Assembly (NCBI GenBank): GCA_005887925.1
Contig: VBLP01000203.1
Coordinates: forward strand, 1-33,122
Reading direction: 5' to 3'
Source of the DNA: Deltaproteobacteria bacterium
GTDB lineage: Bacteria > Myxococcota_A > Polyangia > Haliangiales > Haliangiaceae
Length of the DNA: 33,122 nt
The notes below the pieces were generated by a model. It worked only from the letters and a program-made list of their open reading frames with translations. It was not told the DNA's origin and made no database searches. Shown here piece by piece: positions 28,499 through 33,122 of the stretch; the stretch's first letter is position 1; every line of letters starts with the position of its first letter. The position numbers and the translations under genes are program-made.

Positions 28499-28948
28499 TC
28501 ATCTGGCCTCGACCGCGACGTGCTGGACGTAGTGCGCGCCGCCGCGATCGGCGGCGATGGTGAGGTCGTGCCAGCCGCGGCGCTCGCGGAGGTCGCCGCG
28601 ATAGTGGCCGCCGCCGGTGGTCGCGAGCTCGAGGTCGAGCAGCTCGCCGGCGTGCGCGCGCTGGTAGCCGGTGATGTGGACCCGCGCGCCCTCGATCGCC
28701 CGGCCGGCCGCGTCGGACACGGTCACGTCGACCGCGCCGGCCGCGATCGCGACCTCGGCGTGCCAGCCCAGCGCGCGGCTGGCCGACGCGCGGTCGAGCT
28801 CGTCGTCGTAGTGCGCGGCCCGGTCGTAGTACTGCGGGATCACCTGGGTGCCGCCGTCGTTGGCGACCACCGCGAGGATCACCATCGCGATGACGTTGCC
28901 GGCGAGCAGGCCGACGATCGCGATGATCCAGGTCACGCGCGGCGTCAT
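28499..28948 (-). CDS. ccoH: FixH/CcoH family protein
   Basis: N-terminal TM, YYDRAAHYDDELDRASASRALGWHAEV, GGHYRGDLRERRGWHDLTI; between ccoG and TauE-like/ccoI. Confidence 0.8.
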   Translation of the reverse strand: MTPRVTWIIAIVGLLAGNVIAMVILAVVANDGGTQVIPQYYDRAAHYDDELDRASASRALGWHAEVAIAAGAVDVTVSDAAGRAIEGARVHITGYQRAHAGELLDLELATTGGGHYRGDLRERRGWHDLTIAADRGGAHYVQHVAVEAR

Positions 28949-30360
28949 CGCTCACCTCGCTCGCGGCCGCGGTCGTCGGCTTCGCCGCCGTCGGGGCCGA
29001 GCAGCGTCACGGTGACGATCCGCTCGAACTGCTGATCGTCGAAGATCCGCAGGTGGACGCGGCGCTCGCCGTGGTGGAACGTCGACGCCGCGGCCTCGAC
29101 GTAGAGCGGGATCGGCTGGGCGTGATGCGGCCGGATCTCCCACACCGCGAGCGGCGACTTGAGCACCGCGTCGGGCGAGCCGGCCAGCGAGATGACGTAG
29201 TGGCGAGGCTCGTCGCTCTCGTTCTCGATCTTGAGCTGGACCGCCGACGCGATCCGGCCGTCGGGCAGGGTCACGAAGCTCGGCCCGTCGTTGCGCAGCG
29301 CGGTCACCTCGGAGGTCGCGCGCGACGCCACCGCCCACACGAACAGCGAGCCGACGATCGCCAGCAGCGCCGGATACACCACCAGGCGCGGACGCAACAG
29401 CTTGCGCGGCACGCCGGCGAGCTGGTCCTGCGACGTGTAGCCGATCAGGTGGCGCGGCCGGTGCAGCTTGTCCATCACCGCGTCGCACGCGTCGATGCAC
29501 TGGGCGCAGCCGACGCACTCCATCTGCAGGCCGTCGCGGATGTCGATGCCGGTCGGGCACACCGCGACGCAGGCGCTGCAGTCGACGCAGTCACCGCGCG
29601 CGCCGGTCGCGACCGCGAGCTTCTTCGCCTTGGTCCGCGGCTCACCGCGCCGCGCGTCGTAGCCGACGATCAGCGACTGGCGATCGAGCAGCACCGACTG
29701 CAGCCGGCCGTACGGGCACGCCACGATGCAGGTCTGCTCGCGGAACCAGCCGAAGTTGGCGAGCATCAGCACGGTGACCAGCGCCACCACGCCGAACCCG
29801 CCGGTGTGCACCGCCGGCGACTCGAGCACCCAGACGCGCAGCCGGTCGACCCCGACGAAGTACGCGAGGAACACGTTGGCGATCGCGAACGCCAGCGCGG
29901 CGTAGATCGCCCACTTGATCAGCCGGCGCGGCGCGAACCTCGACAGCCGGGCCTGCTGCGCCGGCGTGCCCTCGAGCCAGCGCTCGATCGGCCGGAACAC
30001 GTGCTCGAGGTACACCGTGTGCGGACAGCCCCAGCCGCACCACACGCGGCCCAGCAGCGCCGTCAGCACGAACACCGCCAGCACGATGGTCAGGCCGAGC
30101 AGCAGCAGCAGGAAGCCGTTGCTCGGCCGGAACACCGCGCCGAACGCCGACAGCTCGCGCGTCACCAGGTCGATCAGCAGCGCGGGCCGGCCGCCGATGC
30201 GGACGAGCGGCAGCGCGACGAACAGCGCGATCAGCGCCCACGCCACGATCCGGCGGCGACGCAGGAACCGGCCGCGCGCCAGCTTGGGACGGATCCAGTT
30301 GCGCGTGCCGTCCTCGTTGAGGGTCGACAGGATGCGGTGGTGCGGCAGCGGCGGGGACAC
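28945..30360 (-). CDS. ccoG: Cytochrome c oxidase accessory protein CcoG (ferredoxin-type, 2x[4Fe-4S])
   Basis: GRVWCGWGCPHTVYLEHVFRPIERWLEG, CIVACPYGRLQSVLLDRQSLIVGYD, CVDCSACVAVCPTGIDIRDGLQMECVGCAQCIDACD. Confidence 0.94.
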   Translation of the reverse strand: MSPPLPHHRILSTLNEDGTRNWIRPKLARGRFLRRRRIVAWALIALFVALPLVRIGGRPALLIDLVTRELSAFGAVFRPSNGFLLLLLGLTIVLAVFVLTALLGRVWCGWGCPHTVYLEHVFRPIERWLEGTPAQQARLSRFAPRRLIKWAIYAALAFAIANVFLAYFVGVDRLRVWVLESPAVHTGGFGVVALVTVLMLANFGWFREQTCIVACPYGRLQSVLLDRQSLIVGYDARRGEPRTKAKKLAVATGARGDCVDCSACVAVCPTGIDIRDGLQMECVGCAQCIDACDAVMDKLHRPRHLIGYTSQDQLAGVPRKLLRPRLVVYPALLAIVGSLFVWAVASRATSEVTALRNDGPSFVTLPDGRIASAVQLKIENESDEPRHYVISLAGSPDAVLKSPLAVWEIRPHHAQPIPLYVEAAASTFHHGERRVHLRIFDDQQFERIVTVTLLGPDGGEADDRGRERGER

Positions 30361-30386
30361 GATGGCTCCTTCGATGGATGCGGCGA

Positions 30387-31043
30387 TCAGGGCGCGAGCG
30401 CGGGCACCGACTTGCCCTGCGGCTCCTTGCCGGGGAGGTTCTTGCCGCGCAGCGACGACACGTAGGTCGCGACGGCGATGATCTCGGCCGGCTTCATCAC
30501 CTCGCCCCAGGCGATCATCGCGGTGCCCGGAGCGCCGCCGAGGATCGTCCCGTAGAGGTCCAGCCGCGTCGTGCCGTGGATCTGGTAGAGGTCGGTGAGG
30601 TTCGGCCCGATCTGGCCGCGGCCGTCGGCGGCGTGGCAGCCGATGCAGCGGCTGGTGAACACCTCGGCGCCGCGCGCGACGACATCGGGGTTCTGCACGC
30701 CCGCGGCGAGCATCTCCTCGGTGACGCTCGGCCCGCCGCCGCCCGGCCCACCCCTGTAGCCGGCCTGCCAGCCGGCGAGCGCGATCTGGTACTTCTCGGC
30801 CGGCGTCTTGCCCCAGCCCGCGATGTTGTAATAGGCGAAGTACAGGAACGCGACCACGAAGGTCGCGGCGAAGATCAGGTTCCACCAGCCGGGGAGCGGG
30901 TTGTCGTACTCGCGGATCCCGTCGTAGGCGTGATCCATCAGGCGCGCCTGATCCAGCGTGTCGTCGGCCCTGTCGTGGGCCGGGCTCGCATCGCGCGAAC
31001 CGACGACCGGGATGTCATCTGCAGTGGTGGCGTGCATCGTCAT
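30387..31043 (-). CDS. ccoP: cbb3 oxidase subunit III CcoP, monoheme form
   Basis: YDGIREYDNPLPGWWNLIFAATFVVAFLYFAYY; single CIGCH heme motif; PAEKYQ. Confidence 0.9.
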   Translation of the reverse strand: MTMHATTADDIPVVGSRDASPAHDRADDTLDQARLMDHAYDGIREYDNPLPGWWNLIFAATFVVAFLYFAYYNIAGWGKTPAEKYQIALAGWQAGYRGGPGGGGPSVTEEMLAAGVQNPDVVARGAEVFTSRCIGCHAADGRGQIGPNLTDLYQIHGTTRLDLYGTILGGAPGTAMIAWGEVMKPAEIIAVATYVSSLRGKNLPGKEPQGKSVPALAP

Positions 31044-31227
31044 CGGGGTGCTCCCTGGGCATCGGCGTCATCGGCGAGTGGCAGCTGGGCGCAGGCGGCG
31101 TGCTCGGCGGCGCGGCGCCGTCCGCCATGCCGGATCAGCACGCCGGCGAACACCATCAGGAACAGGACCAGCGACAGCTCGGCGTACTGCACCGGCGTCA
31201 ACGCGGACACGAGCTCGGACAGGCGGA

Positions 31228-31231
<4 letters not shown>
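31040..31231 (-). CDS. ccoQ: CcoQ-like small subunit
   Basis: VQYAELSLVLFLMVFAGVLIRHGGRRR, single TM, between ccoNO and ccoP; GTG start overlapping ccoNO TGA. Confidence 0.75.

Positions 31232-33122
<1,891 letters not shown>

Noticed and set aside
25343-29035. 1230-aa plus-strand ORF antisense to ccoI/TauE/FixH
   Set aside because: Composition is Arg/Asp/Ala-rich without domains; opposite strand carries unambiguous ccoI, TauE-like and FixH genes.

Overview
High-GC bacterial chromosome segment. The protein content and codon usage look like Myxococcota / former Deltaproteobacteria; that placement is inference. Almost all space is coding, and genes sit in tightly packed operons: I counted 14 four-base ATGA/GTGA stop-start overlaps. 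Left part (1-3083): the end of a gene with an 18-bp/hexapeptide tandem repeat, translationally coupled to a BrxD/DUF2791-like P-loop ATPase, followed by a small protein with a deaminase-like Zn signature. Middle (3124-18009): MetX-like hydrolase, PPOX protein, Hsp20, signal-peptide protein, two coupled universal stress proteins, an APH-like kinase coupled to an APS-kinase-like protein, an NtrC-type regulator with an apparent frameshift before its HTH, a globin-coupled histidine kinase, a receiver/histidine kinase hybrid, a Uma2 remnant, a Pat-like GNAT/acyl-CoA synthetase, a lipoprotein and a third USP. Right part (18268-33122, all minus strand): a cbb3 oxidase locus (ccoNO fusion, Q, P, G, H, TauE/SafE-like, I, S) running directly into a NapC/NirT cytochrome, a 12-heme CxxCH/CX4CH lipoprotein, a predicted outer-membrane beta-barrel, a 13-heme and a 27-heme cytochrome, and a hemerythrin. 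The most exciting candidate is this fusion of a cbb3 operon with what looks like a porin-cytochrome (extracellular electron transfer type) conduit. A second candidate is a recurring sigma54-like promoter motif whose -12 C lies 14 nt (once 15 nt) upstream of the start codon in six genes, which would imply near-leaderless sigma54 transcripts. All assignments come from reading motifs by eye; no database search was run.
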